In this document: one piece after another, positions 8,701 through 18,002 of the stretch
Numbering within the stretch: the first letter of the stretch is position 1
Layout of the letters: each line of letters starts with the position of its first letter
Source: Saussurea involucrata
Lineage: Eukaryota > Streptophyta > Magnoliopsida > Asterales > Asteraceae
Assembly: GCA_033807775.1 (NCBI GenBank)
Contig: CM066325.1
Coordinates: 19,835,301-19,899,300 of the forward strand
Direction of reading: 5' to 3'
DNA: 64,000 bases
Position numbers and translations under genes: made by a program
The notes under the pieces: model-generated
The model's input: only the letters and a program-made list of their open reading frames with translations
What the model was told of the DNA's origin: nothing
The model's database searches: none

Positions 8701-11449
8701 GAATGGACTCATCAATGCATTTTCTTCTGAGATTGTACACCCTATAAGCTTTGGAGAATAAGGAGTACCCAACAAATATTCCCTCATCTGCCTTGGGATC
8801 AAACTTCCCAAGATTTTCACGATCATTAAGAATAAAGCAGATACACCCAAAGACATGAAGAAAGCCAATATTTGGTTTTCTGCCATGAAAAACTTCATAC
8901 GGGGTTTTATCATGTCTTTTGGATATTACTGACCTGTTTTGAGTGAAGCAGGCAGTATTCACAGCTTCGGCCCAAAAATAGGTGGGGAGATTTGATTCAC
9001 TCAGCATGGATCTAGCGGCCTCACACAGTGTTCTGTTTTTCCTTTCCACCACTCCATTTTGCTGAGGAGTACGAACAGCAGAGAAGTTCTGAGAGATCCC
9101 TTTCTCGGTGAAGAAGTCTTCAAGAGCACTATTTCTGAATTCAGTGCCATTGTCACTCCTTACCGAGCGGACAAGCTGGCCATTGAGAACTTCATTTTTC
9201 TTGACAAAGTTGATGATTTCTTCAGTAGCATCACTTTTGTACCTGAGAAAGAACACCCAAGTATATCTGGTAAATTCATCAACAATAACAAGAATATACC
9301 TTTTTCCTCCAAGACTTGGAGTGCTGACTGGTCCACATAGATCCATGTGCAGCAATTGAAGAGGAAGAGTGATGGAAGAGCATTGCTTCGTCTTGAAGGA
9401 TGTTTTGGTGAGCTTTCCCTTTTCACATGCATCACACAGCTTCTCTTTGACAAAGTTCAACTTTGGCATGCCCGTCACCAGCTCTTTGTTGGAGATTTTA
9501 TGCAAGGTCTTGAAGTTTAGATGAGAGAGACGTTTGTGCCACAACCAGTTTCTTTTGGATGCATCATTTGACACAAAGCAGACATTTGAAGAAGAATTGG
9601 ATTGTCCCATATCTATGACGTAGACATTTTCCATCCGTCTTCCCGATAACACCACATTGAATTGTTTGTCTACCACGGAGCAGACACAAAGTTCAAAGAT
9701 AACTTTGTATCCAAGATCACACAGTTGGCTAATGCTGAGGAGGTTATGCATGAGGCCGTCCACAAAAGCCACTTTATTGAAGGTTACAGATCCATTAGAG
9801 AGAGTTCCGTATCCTTTGGTGTAACCCTTAGAATTATCACCAAAAGTTACAGATGGACCTTTTCCCGGCACATAGTTGATGAGAAGAGACTTGTTTCCCG
9901 TCATGTGGCGTGAGCACCCGCTGTCTAAATACCAAATTTGATGGTGCTCAAAATCCTGAGCGTAGGCTGTGGAGCACCCAGTTGCCACTAGAGCCATAGG
10001 TGAGGTGGCCTTTTCGGAAACTTCCATTTCTTCTGAGATGGCCACGAAGCATCTATTCTGAGAATCACTGTCGGAGGTGTCTTCGTCGTCCCAATCGTGG
10101 GTTTCTGCCATGAGACCCTTCCCTTTTCTCTCTAGACCCTCACTCCTTTCCTTCTCTTTCTTGTACTTGGCCTTGTATTTCTCAGCACGCTCCTGATGAT
10201 TTAAGAAGGATGGTGGGGACTCCTTTTTGGGAAAGGTTGATTTGAAAGGCATGTGTTTGGATTTTTCCCTTTTTGAAGAGGGATTGTCAGAAGAAGTAAA
10301 TCTGGACTTGGAGATACGCTTGCTTCTACACTCAGATGCAAAATGTCCTTTCTTGCCACAGTTGTAGCATTCCTCATTAGACTTGTCAGAAGAAGTTTTG
10401 AAAGATGAAGTTTTTCTAAGACTTCGAGATTTGTTGAAGGGACGAAACTTGTGTTTAGAACCGGCCATCATTGCCATCTCATCCGACAACTGTTCAACCA
10501 TGATATCCTCACCTTCATCATCAGCATCACTAAGATATGCTTCCGTTTGGTGGGTTACATTTGTTTGGCTGTCATTGTCAGAGTCAGATGAAGGATAGGT
10601 GATTCTAGGAAGATTTTGAGAATTCTTGGAACTTTCACTAACAAGAGCTATAGAGGAGCTCTTTATTTCCTTGATGAAAGATTTCTGTTGAAGCTTGGTT
10701 TGCTCAAAGTTGAAAAGAGTACCATATAAAACAGTTAAGGGCATGAACTCAAGGTCCTTGGTAGTTTTGATGCAAGTACATATATTTTCCCAAAAATCTG
10801 GGAGACAATCCATGAACTTGCACAAGAATTCCTCATTATCATAGACTCTGCCCAACAACTTAAGATCATTTAAAAGAGAGTTGAAGCGGTTATAGAAGCT
10901 AGGAAGAGATTCTCCTTTTTCAAAAGAAAATAGTTCATACTTTCTGATAAGACCAATCTTTTTACATTTCTTGACTTCCTCTGTACCTTCGTACAGAACA
11001 CATAGAGTGGTCCACATTTCTTTGGCAGTTTCAAAGTTCACCAAAGAGTGGTAGACCTCATCAGGAAGAGAGAGAGCAATAATAGCTCTTACCTTGGAGT
11101 CAAGAGTAACTAAACGTTTTTCCTCATCAGTATACTTTTTAGGATTTTTGAGAATATACCGACCAGTAGCACTGGATTTTTCCTCATCAGAATCACTAGA
11201 GATTTCCTTTTCAAAGGTTTCTTTACCTGGCCTCTGCGTGTCATAGCGAGCCCAAACTCTGGGGATAATGGGTCCCTCGTTGAGAATGGTTGGATATCTA
11301 GTATCCACTCCTTCCATGAATAGCATCATGCGGCTTTTCCACAAAGAGAAGTTGTTGGGATTGAACTTAGGAGGTTTTGAGATGGAGCCATTTTCAGAGA
11401 AGTTATTTTGAAAAGAGTTTTCAACAGTAGAAGAAGAAGAAGCAGCCAT
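8690..11449 (-). CDS. gag-pol: Element B gag-protease-integrase polyprotein, 919 aa, frame broken at 3' end
   Basis: Starts MAASSSS, 31 bases after the primer-binding site. Gag covers about 1-450 with one CCHC zinc knuckle C361-C364-H369-C374. The aspartic protease motif is YLDSG (D509). The integrase zinc-binding HHCC is H638, H643, C672, C675. The integrase core is D703, D766, E802 with the expected 35-residue spacing. The frame runs into a stop at 8690 after VYNLRRKCIDESIHQV, where pol continues in another frame. Gag packages element RNA, protease cuts the polyprotein and integrase inserts the DNA. All catalytic residues up to the break are present. Confidence 0.94.
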   Translation of the reverse strand: MAASSSSTVENSFQNNFSENGSISKPPKFNPNNFSLWKSRMMLFMEGVDTRYPTILNEGPIIPRVWARYDTQRPGKETFEKEISSDSDEEKSSATGRYILKNPKKYTDEEKRLVTLDSKVRAIIALSLPDEVYHSLVNFETAKEMWTTLCVLYEGTEEVKKCKKIGLIRKYELFSFEKGESLPSFYNRFNSLLNDLKLLGRVYDNEEFLCKFMDCLPDFWENICTCIKTTKDLEFMPLTVLYGTLFNFEQTKLQQKSFIKEIKSSSIALVSESSKNSQNLPRITYPSSDSDNDSQTNVTHQTEAYLSDADDEGEDIMVEQLSDEMAMMAGSKHKFRPFNKSRSLRKTSSFKTSSDKSNEECYNCGKKGHFASECRSKRISKSRFTSSDNPSSKREKSKHMPFKSTFPKKESPPSFLNHQERAEKYKAKYKKEKERSEGLERKGKGLMAETHDWDDEDTSDSDSQNRCFVAISEEMEVSEKATSPMALVATGCSTAYAQDFEHHQIWYLDSGCSRHMTGNKSLLINYVPGKGPSVTFGDNSKGYTKGYGTLSNGSVTFNKVAFVDGLMHNLLSISQLCDLGYKVIFELCVCSVVDKQFNVVLSGRRMENVYVIDMGQSNSSSNVCFVSNDASKRNWLWHKRLSHLNFKTLHKISNKELVTGMPKLNFVKEKLCDACEKGKLTKTSFKTKQCSSITLPLQLLHMDLCGPVSTPSLGGKRYILVIVDEFTRYTWVFFLRYKSDATEEIINFVKKNEVLNGQLVRSVRSDNGTEFRNSALEDFFTEKGISQNFSAVRTPQQNGVVERKNRTLCEAARSMLSESNLPTYFWAEAVNTACFTQNRSVISKRHDKTPYEVFHGRKPNIGFLHVFGCICFILNDRENLGKFDPKADEGIFVGYSLFSKAYRVYNLRRKCIDESIHQV

Positions 11450-11479
11450 TGCAGATCAAGTTTATGGAATTAAACTTTC

Positions 11480-11493
11480 TGCTCTGATACCAC
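11480..11493 (-). other. Primer-binding site of element B
   Basis: Minus strand TGGTATCAGAGCAG, one base after the 5' LTR end, complementary to the 3' end of initiator methionine tRNA. The same site occurs in element A at 13538-13551. Confidence 0.92.
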
Positions 11494-11790
11494 TTGTTAG
11501 TCCCAGATGGCTTAACAAGTATTGTAGAAGGGGGGGTTGAATACAATACACAAAAATTTCACAATTTTAATTCTTATATTTGAAAAACTTTCAAAAGAAT
11601 TACACACATAAAACTTAAGATTGTTGCGGAAAAGAACAGATAAACTATTCTAACAATCTTACACAAAGTATACAACAAAACAACTAAGAACACTAAGAGC
11701 AAAGCTATTGAGTTTTAAGGCTTAAAAGAAGGTTTCTTGCACTGAGAGAATTTCTTGAAAGCGTGAGAATTGCATGAAGAGCACTTCTCC

Positions 11791-11831
11791 TTTTATAGTG
11801 CCAAGGAGTGCCCAAGCATTAAATGCTTGGG
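11791..11831 (-). promoter_or_regulatory. Element B LTR promoter with adjacent palindrome
   Basis: On the minus strand the perfect palindrome CCCAAGCATTTAATGCTTGGG (11811-11831) lies about 12 bp upstream of CACTATAAAAGG (TATA box, 11791-11799). Element A has the same palindrome core 15 bp upstream of its TATA box, although the two LTRs differ elsewhere. This suggests a conserved control site. Confidence 0.75.
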
Positions 11832-12014
11832 ACACTTGTCATCTTCACATATGCTGATAATGTTGACTTCAGGAGAACTGTGAAGTCCTTGTCACTTTTC
11901 ACTAGGTGCAGACAGAGTAGCTTGAGCAGATAATAGGGACCTTAACTGAAAGTGGATAAAGAGACAAACTGTCACTTTTCTCTGCTGGAGGATATTGTCC
12001 CATAATAAATGATC

Positions 12015-12340
12015 TTCTGTCTTGAGCCTTTAGCACCGAAGTGGTTTCCACCGAGATTTGAGAAATCTTCGGTGGAAAGAAGACTAGTCCACCGAAATTG
12101 CAAGCATGTTTCGGTGGTAACTAGTCCACCGAAATTGCGAGCATGTTTCGGTGGTGAGAGGACCACCGAAATTACAAGAATATTTCGGTGGTGAGAGAGG
12201 CACCGAAATGGTCATCGGTGGTGGATGGGGCCACCGAAACTGTCCATGCACTTCGGTGGGAGAAGGCCACCGAAAATGTCCTATAAATTCGGTGGATAGA
12301 AGGCCACCGAAATGTCAAGGAATTTCGGTGGTGATGACTT
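12015..12340 (-). repeat. CCACCGAAA / TTTCGGTGG palindrome cluster, U3 of B 5' LTR
   Basis: Same array of about eight hairpins as in the 3' LTR (1795-2120), conserved base for base as far as I can see. Confidence 0.9.
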
Positions 12341-12537
12341 GTTTGAATGTTGCCGAGAGTCTTCTATTTTCCACAAGTAGAGAGTCTTCAAGCTTGGTTT
12401 CGGTTGATCTTCGAATTCACCGAACATTTGATATCTTGTACAAGTCATTCAAAGAACTGAACTAAAATATTCTAAGTAGGAGTTTTAGGGAAAACATCGG
12501 TGAGTCAATTTCAAATCCTTGGTGACCCAACACATTT

Positions 12538-13535
12538 CGGTGGGACCTCAAAGAAGCTTCAAAGATGTTTTCTCCAAAGATGTGTCACATATCCCAAGTT
12601 TCCATCGGTGGTGCTTTTCTTGAAAGAAAATCTGAGAAGCAAAAGAAGACAAAAATGAGAGACATAATAAGACAAAATGAGAAGCAAATTCATTTTGTCT
12701 TGGAAGAAATCTTACAACCTTTCTTCGGTGGTGCATTTGTTGAAAGAGATTTTGAGAAGCAAAAGAAGACAAAAATGAGAGACATAATAAGACAAAATGA
12801 GAAAGAAATTTGTTTTGTGACAAAACAAATTTGTCAAGATTTCTACCGAAGATATTTGTTTAAATTCGGTGGACTTGTTTGTCAAATGCTTTCTTTGAAG
12901 AAATATTTCAAGTCTCAAGAAACTTTGTCTTGGAAGACACATCAAGAAAGATCAGCTATTATGGGAAAATATCTATTGCCAGATAAAAGTGACCATCTGT
13001 CATTTTATCTATATTCAGCTAAAGTCTTCCTCAGCATGGTTTCCATACCTTATTTCAAGGAAAAGGTGATAGTGACGGATCAACTTTTCAGAAGTCAACA
13101 AATATGGTGATGACAAGTGTCCCAAGCATTTAATGCTTGGTACACCCATTATCACTATATAAAGAAGAAGAAGACTTCTTGCAAAGTAGACTTTTGGGTG
13201 ATCTCTCTAAGTGCAGACGTTATACCTGGAATCCCTTGAATCTCTTGAAGACATCTATGTGTTCAAGATATTCTGTTCATCTCTCTCTTTAAACTTTACA
13301 GCTTTCTATCTTTGTGTTTTAGAAGTTATTTAGTTTCAGTATTACTTTGTGAAGATTGTTAGAATAGATTTTATCTGTTCTTTTCCGCAACAGTCTTAAG
13401 TTTCTATGTGTAATTCTTGTTGAAAGATTTTCAATATAAAGAATTAAAATTGTGAAAATTTTTGTGTATTGTATTCAACCCCCCCCCCTTCTACAATACC
13501 TGTTCTTGTTCTTGGTTAGCCATCTGGGACTAACA
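12538..13535 (+). repeat. Element A 5' LTR, right part
   Basis: Continues the LTR after element B and matches 18381-19384. It contains a near-duplicate pair of about 130 bp (12605-12725 and 12735-12830, both with gagaagcaaaagaagacaaa) and ends GGGACTAACA. The C-run of ten at 13480-13490 is longer in the 3' LTR. Confidence 0.93.
13121..13164 (+). promoter_or_regulatory. Element A 5' LTR promoter
   Basis: The palindrome ccaagcatttaatgcttgg (13122-13140) is followed 15 bp later by the TATA box tatataaag (13156-13164). It is repeated in the 3' LTR at 18968-19009. This promoter should drive the gag transcript. Confidence 0.75.
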
Positions 13536-13537
13536 AG

Positions 13538-13551
13538 TGGTATCAGAGCAG
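13538..13551 (+). other. Primer-binding site of element A
   Basis: TGGTATCAGAGCAG two bases after the 5' LTR, matching initiator Met-tRNA. It is followed by a leader identical to that of element B for about 30 bases. Confidence 0.93.
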
Positions 13552-13580
13552 AAAGTTTAATTCCATAAACTTGATCTGCG

Positions 13581-14942
13581 ATGGCTGCCTCCTCTTCCTC
13601 TACTGTTGAAAACTCTTTTCAAAATAACTTTTCTGAAAATGGCTCCATTTCAAAACCTCCTAAGTTCAATGCTAACAACTTCTCTTTGTGGAAAAGCCGC
13701 ATGATGCTGTTCATGGAAGGAGTGGATACTAGATATCCAACCATTCTCCAAGAGGGACCATTTATCCCCAGAGTTTGGGCTCGCTATGAAACGCAGAGGC
13801 CTGGTAAAGAAACCATGGAAAAAGATAATTCTGATGATTCGTCTGATGAAGAAAAATCTGCTGCTACTGGTCGTTACATTCTTAAAAATCCTAAGAAATA
13901 CACTGATGAGGAAAAACGGCTTGTGTCTCTTGATTCTAAAGTTAGAACTATCATTGCTCTCTCTCTTCCTGATGAAGTGTACCACTCTTTGGTAAATCTC
14001 TCTACTGCCAAAGAGATGTGGTCCACTCTGTGTGTTTTGTACGAAGGTACAAATGAAGTTAAAAAGAGCAGAAAGATTGCTCTTGTTAGAAATTATGAAC
14101 TCTTTGCTTTTGAAAAAGGAGAATCTCTTCCTAGCTTCTATAATCGCTTCAACTCTCTTTTAAATGATCTTAAGTTGTTGGGCAGAGTCTATGATAATGA
14201 GGAAGTCTTGTGCAAGTTCATGGATTGTCTTCCAGATTTTTGGGAAAATATATGTACTTGCATCAAAACTACCAAGGACCTTGAGTTCATGCCCTTGACT
14301 GTTCTTTATGGAACTCTTTTCAACTATGAGCAGACGAAACTGCATAAGTTTATAAAGAACTCTTCTCTAGCTCTCCTAAGTGACTCTTCCAAAAAGACTA
14401 AGTGTTTTCCAAAAATCACCTACCCATCTGATTCTGACCATGATAGTCAACAAGATCCCAATGATCATTCAGAAGCATATCTTAGTGATGCTAAGGATGA
14501 ATGTGAGGAAACTTCAGTTGATAAATTATCTGATGAAATGGCCATGTTGGATGGGTACTCTAAATCCAAATCTCATCTCTCTTCTGGAAAATCTAAGTTT
14601 GATAGAAATTCATCCTCTTCTCTCTCCAAACACTCTTCTTTGGACAAATCTAATGAGGAATGTTTTAAGTGTGGTAAAAAGGGTCATTTTGCTTCTGAGT
14701 GTAAAAGTAAACATTTTGAAAGACCCAGAACTGCTTCCTCAGGCCGATTTTCCTCAAAATCGGAAAGATCCAAATTTGATTCCTCCAATCTCTCCTCTTC
14801 TGCTCATTCTGACCGGGCTGAAAGGTACAAGGAAAAATACAAGAGAGAAAAGGAAAGAAATGACAGACTTGTCAGAAATGCAAAGGGTCTGCCTGCTAAA
14901 ACTCATGATTTGGCAGATGAACCCACATCTGAAAGCGAATGA
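13581..14942 (+). CDS. gag: Element A Gag, 453 aa
   Basis: Starts MAASSSSTVENSFQ like the gag of element B and stays closely similar for about 260 residues, including the SLPSFYNRFNSLLNDLK block. It carries one CCHC knuckle CFKCGKKGHFASEC near residue 361. The frame stops after DEPTSESE. The homologous continuation (VCFMAK, 14958 onward) lies in another frame, so the end is a frameshift followed by decay. Gag would form virus-like particles and bind the element RNA. No enzymes follow, so movement would need a helper such as B. Confidence 0.92.
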   Translation: MAASSSSTVENSFQNNFSENGSISKPPKFNANNFSLWKSRMMLFMEGVDTRYPTILQEGPFIPRVWARYETQRPGKETMEKDNSDDSSDEEKSAATGRYILKNPKKYTDEEKRLVSLDSKVRTIIALSLPDEVYHSLVNLSTAKEMWSTLCVLYEGTNEVKKSRKIALVRNYELFAFEKGESLPSFYNRFNSLLNDLKLLGRVYDNEEVLCKFMDCLPDFWENICTCIKTTKDLEFMPLTVLYGTLFNYEQTKLHKFIKNSSLALLSDSSKKTKCFPKITYPSDSDHDSQQDPNDHSEAYLSDAKDECEETSVDKLSDEMAMLDGYSKSKSHLSSGKSKFDRNSSSSLSKHSSLDKSNEECFKCGKKGHFASECKSKHFERPRTASSGRFSSKSERSKFDSSNLSSSAHSDRAERYKEKYKREKERNDRLVRNAKGLPAKTHDLADEPTSESE

Positions 14943-15660
14943 CACCTCAAAAGTCTGTTTCATGGCCAAGATAAATAACATGGATGATTCAGAAGGCCAC
15001 TCCTCCTCAACTGCTCTTGTATCAGCTAAGTGTCTCCCCTCCTCACCGGGTACACCCATTTCTATCTCTCTCTGATGCTGAAAAGATTGAAGCATTTAAT
15101 TCTTTATCTATTGTCTTTAGATGATGCATCCTTCTCTTCCAACTCATGCAAAATATTTTCTAACTCTGAAAAATGAAAGTTTTTGGGTGTTGATTCCTTC
15201 TGAAAAATAAATTCCTTAATTTTTTTTAAAATACCTGTGTGACATCTCCTACCGATTTTCCTTCTGTGTGTCTCAAATTGTCTATTTCAGAAGAAAAGAT
15301 TTTTTTTCCTCCCAAATCTTGATAAAGGAATTTTAGGAGCTGTACCCCAATTCTTTGTTACCTCATCAAATTCCTTGAGCAAAAGTAAGGAAAAATGTCA
15401 AGTTTCTAAAAGGATCTTTCCTCATAGAAAATTCTATATCTGTGGTGCTACTTTTCATTTTGCCAAAGACTGCCAGAAAGAAAGAACTGATCTAAAGTGA
15501 CACCAACCCTTTTCTTCTAACCCAAAAGGACCCACCTTCAAAATGGGTACCTGGAAATTAAATTCTTTGTGATTGCAGATTTTGAGCTGGGCAGATGGAT
15601 CTATGTGAACAAGTGAGAAAGTTGACAAAACCTTAGAATTCTTTACTCTCATGACATCAT
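14943..15660 (+). pseudogene. Element A degraded gag-to-protease region with a second zinc-knuckle remnant
   Basis: The first 100 bases still match the post-knuckle region of B gag in a shifted frame (VCFMAKINNMDDSEG). At 15426-15473 a frame reads FYICGATFHFAKDC, a CCHC knuckle whose first Cys is Phe, ending in a stop at 15498-15500. Around 15580-15610 isolated words recall pol (IYV) but no domain survives. The pol genes are deleted rather than merely mutated. Confidence 0.6.
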
Positions 15661-16480
15661 AAGCATGATGATGTCATTCTCATGACATCACCATCTCCAA
15701 TCTCTTAAAATTCCAATTCTTGTCTAAACCTCACCACCGAAATTTTCCTTAACCACCGAACCAAAAAAAAAATTCATCATCTTCCACCAAATATTCTTTT
15801 TCACCACCTTTTCTCTCTCCTCCATCAATCAACTCCAAGACTATAACAATCCATCTTTTTGTGATGACACCCACCTACACCGAAATCCCAAACCATGCAA
15901 ACACCACCTCTTCTTTTCTATATTTTTCTTCCACCAATTTCATTTCCTTCACCAAAATCTAAATTCGGTGGCATCTCTCTCTCATCTAACTCTTCTACCG
16001 AAATGCCCATTCGGTGGAATTTATCTAACTTTCCACCGAAATTTAATTCGGTGGAATCGTTCTGCATCTTCCACCGAAGTCTAAAATCGGTGGACTCCTT
16101 CTAAACCTTCCACCGATAGATTTCCTCTACCGATTCTCTCCCCACCAATTTTATCTAGCTTCTCATATACTCTTCCTCTCACCTAACCCAACTTCCTATG
16201 TGTCATCTCCTCATCCCATCTCTTTTTCCATCATTTTTCACTCTTGGTTTGCAACCCATTTCTCCTTTCATAAAATCCACCCACTACAAACTTTTCTGCA
16301 GATGTCACCCCAAATCCTCAAACTCAATCTTTTGGGTCATCAAAATTGGAAGATGAAATTCCAATCTTTTCTTCACTTTGAAGGTTCTCTCCATAATGCC
16401 TTAGAAGACTTTCTCCACACTCTGCTGAAGATGTCTTAGAAGTTTTCCTTCAACCTCTTCAAGAAATTACACCGAATTTT
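15661..16480 (+). other. Element A non-coding region with scattered CCACCGAAA motifs
   Basis: CT-rich sequence with Ser/Pro/His-type chance ORFs and about a dozen ccaccga/tcggtgg sites, denser at 15960-16100. It occupies the place of the extra ORFs of element B, and 16300-16440 keeps short open stretches. I cannot identify a gene. Confidence 0.6.
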
Positions 16481-16489
16481 TGTCTATCT

Positions 16490-17190
16490 CTTGCAAATTT
16501 TCGGTGGGAATGATAAAAAAAAAAAATTACTACTGATTTTCCACCGAAAATTGCCAATTTTCGGTGGGATCTCCTTAATTTTCGGTGGGAAAGTTTAAAA
16601 AAAAAAAAAAAAATTCTACTGATTTTCCACCGAAAATCCTACCGAAAATTGGCAATTTTCGGTGGGATCTCCTTAATTTTCGGTGGGAAAGTTTTAAAAA
16701 AAAAAAAAAAAATTCTACCGAAAATTGCCAATTTTCGGTGGGATCTCCTTAATTTTCGGTGGGAAAGTTTAAAAAAAAAATTACTACTGATTTTCCACCG
16801 AAAATCCTACCGAAAATAGCCAATTTTCGGTGGATTCTCCTTAATTTTCGGTGGAAAGACAAAAAAAAAAAAAAAAATTACTACTGATTTTCCACCGAAA
16901 ATCCTACCGAAAATAGCCTATTTTCGGTGGATACTCCTTCATTTTCGGTGGAAAAGCAAAAAAAAAAAAAAAAAAAAAAATCCTACCGATTTTCCACCGA
17001 AAATCCCACCGAAAATAGGCAATTTTCGGTGGATACTCCTTCATTTTCGGTGGAAAAGCAAAGCAAAAAAAAAAAAAAGTTTAAAAAAAAAAAAATTTAC
17101 TGATTTTCCACCGAAAATCCTACCGAAAAATTACTGATTTTCCACCGAAAATCCACCGAAATTTACTGATTTTCGGTGGGAAAGTTTAAA
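16490..17190 (+). repeat. Tandem palindrome array in element A interior
   Basis: Six to seven imperfect units of about 100-125 bp, each with gattttccaccgaaaatcc, taccgaaaattggcaatttt and tcggtggga flanking a run of 10-25 A. Each unit can fold into a long hairpin because both strands of the motif occur side by side. No coding potential. Confidence 0.9.
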
Positions 17191-17261
17191 AAAAAAAAAA
17201 AAAATAGTCTTGGTTCTGGCCGATCTTTTCATTTTCTCTTGGTGTTTTTCCTACGTCGGCC

Positions 17262-17440
17262 GCTGAGGGGGAGAATTCATCTGAGGGGGAGCAACATAAA
17301 CCCTCAGTACTCATATACATCGACCAACTTGAAAAAATGAGGAAATCGACGGACCGGTCAAGGGGGAGCACTTCAGTCCGGGCGGATCTAACTGAAGGGG
17401 AGTAACACAAAGACCGACTGATCTAACTGAGGGGGAGCAA
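17262..17440 (+). other. Multiple polypurine-tract-like motifs of element A
   Basis: Repeated gagggggagaa or gagggggagca strings (about 17265, 17282, 17360, 17395 as gaaggggagta, 17428), the multi-copy polypurine signature reported for Sireviruses. The true tract lies at 17989-18002. Confidence 0.75.
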
Positions 17441-17988
17441 ATAAAAGACAAGTTGATGATGCTAAACAAGAAAAGATGTCAAGATGCAACAGATGGGCAG
17501 ATGCATCCTGAGGCTGATTCACTCAAACTCAACCCTCCTCAAAGTTTGTCACTATAATGGGTTGTCTCCTATCAAAACCCACAGATTCTCTTGGCTGAAA
17601 TCTTTTGGAGTAAGTGAATGACTTGAAGATTTGAAACATCTGAAGAAAAGCAAAAGTGCCTGAAAGATAAAGTTCTTCAACACATCAACAAGCTGCTGAT
17701 CAAAATGAAGAATCCTCAAGCCAGACACAAGTTTCAACTCGCCCCTCCAAAGATGCAAGTAATACTCATTCTGTTCATATTGTTTATACTGTTTATACTT
17801 CTTTCCTTTTCCTTTCAATTATTTGTACAGCTATACCTTTTTATTTTTTCTTATATGTAAATATCATATATACATACACACAAAAAAAAATGGACTGTGT
17901 GAAAAAGAACCCAAAAAAAAGTAAAGAAGGGTCAACATGCATTATTCACTGTCTTACTCATGTTTTTCTAAGTATGGATGTCATCATC
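17441..17988 (+). other. Element A 3' spacer before the 3' LTR
   Basis: Non-coding, with no domain recognised. It contains tttcttatatg and other AT-rich stretches, then leads into the polypurine tract. Confidence 0.55.
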
Positions 17989-18002
17989 AAATAGGGGGAG
18001 AT
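17989..18002 (+). other. Polypurine tract of element A
   Basis: aaatagggggagat directly before the 3' LTR, identical to the tract of element B on the other strand. Confidence 0.9.

Larger units (their letters stand above)
1274..12532 (-). mobile_element. Copia (Sirevirus-like) element B, full length with two extra 3' ORFs
   Basis: 11,259 bp on the minus strand, bounded by 1038-bp LTRs (11495-12532 is 5', 1274-2311 is 3') and a perfect 5-bp TSD cattt. The LTRs differ at one position that I can see (c2194 versus a12415), so insertion is very recent. Gene order is gag, protease, integrase, RT, RNaseH, the copia order, followed by 4.3 kb with two further ORFs. The MAASSSS gag start, the AAATAGGGGGAGAT polypurine tract, palindrome-rich LTRs and an extended 3' region fit the Sirevirus lineage. 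It sits in the LTR of its relative A. Pol contains two frame disruptions, so this copy may not be autonomous. Confidence 0.94.
11495..12532 (-). repeat. Element B 5' LTR
   Basis: 1038 bp, identical to 1274-2311 apart from one visible substitution. On the minus strand, U3 holds the palindrome cluster (12340-12015), then a 21-bp palindrome, then TATA. R/U5 contains an A/C-rich stretch and a run of seven Cs. Confidence 0.95.

Noticed and set aside
13538..13551. tRNA gene at tggtatcagagc sites
   Set aside because: These are retroelement primer-binding sites of 12-14 bases. No cloverleaf follows. I found no tRNA or rRNA gene in the window.
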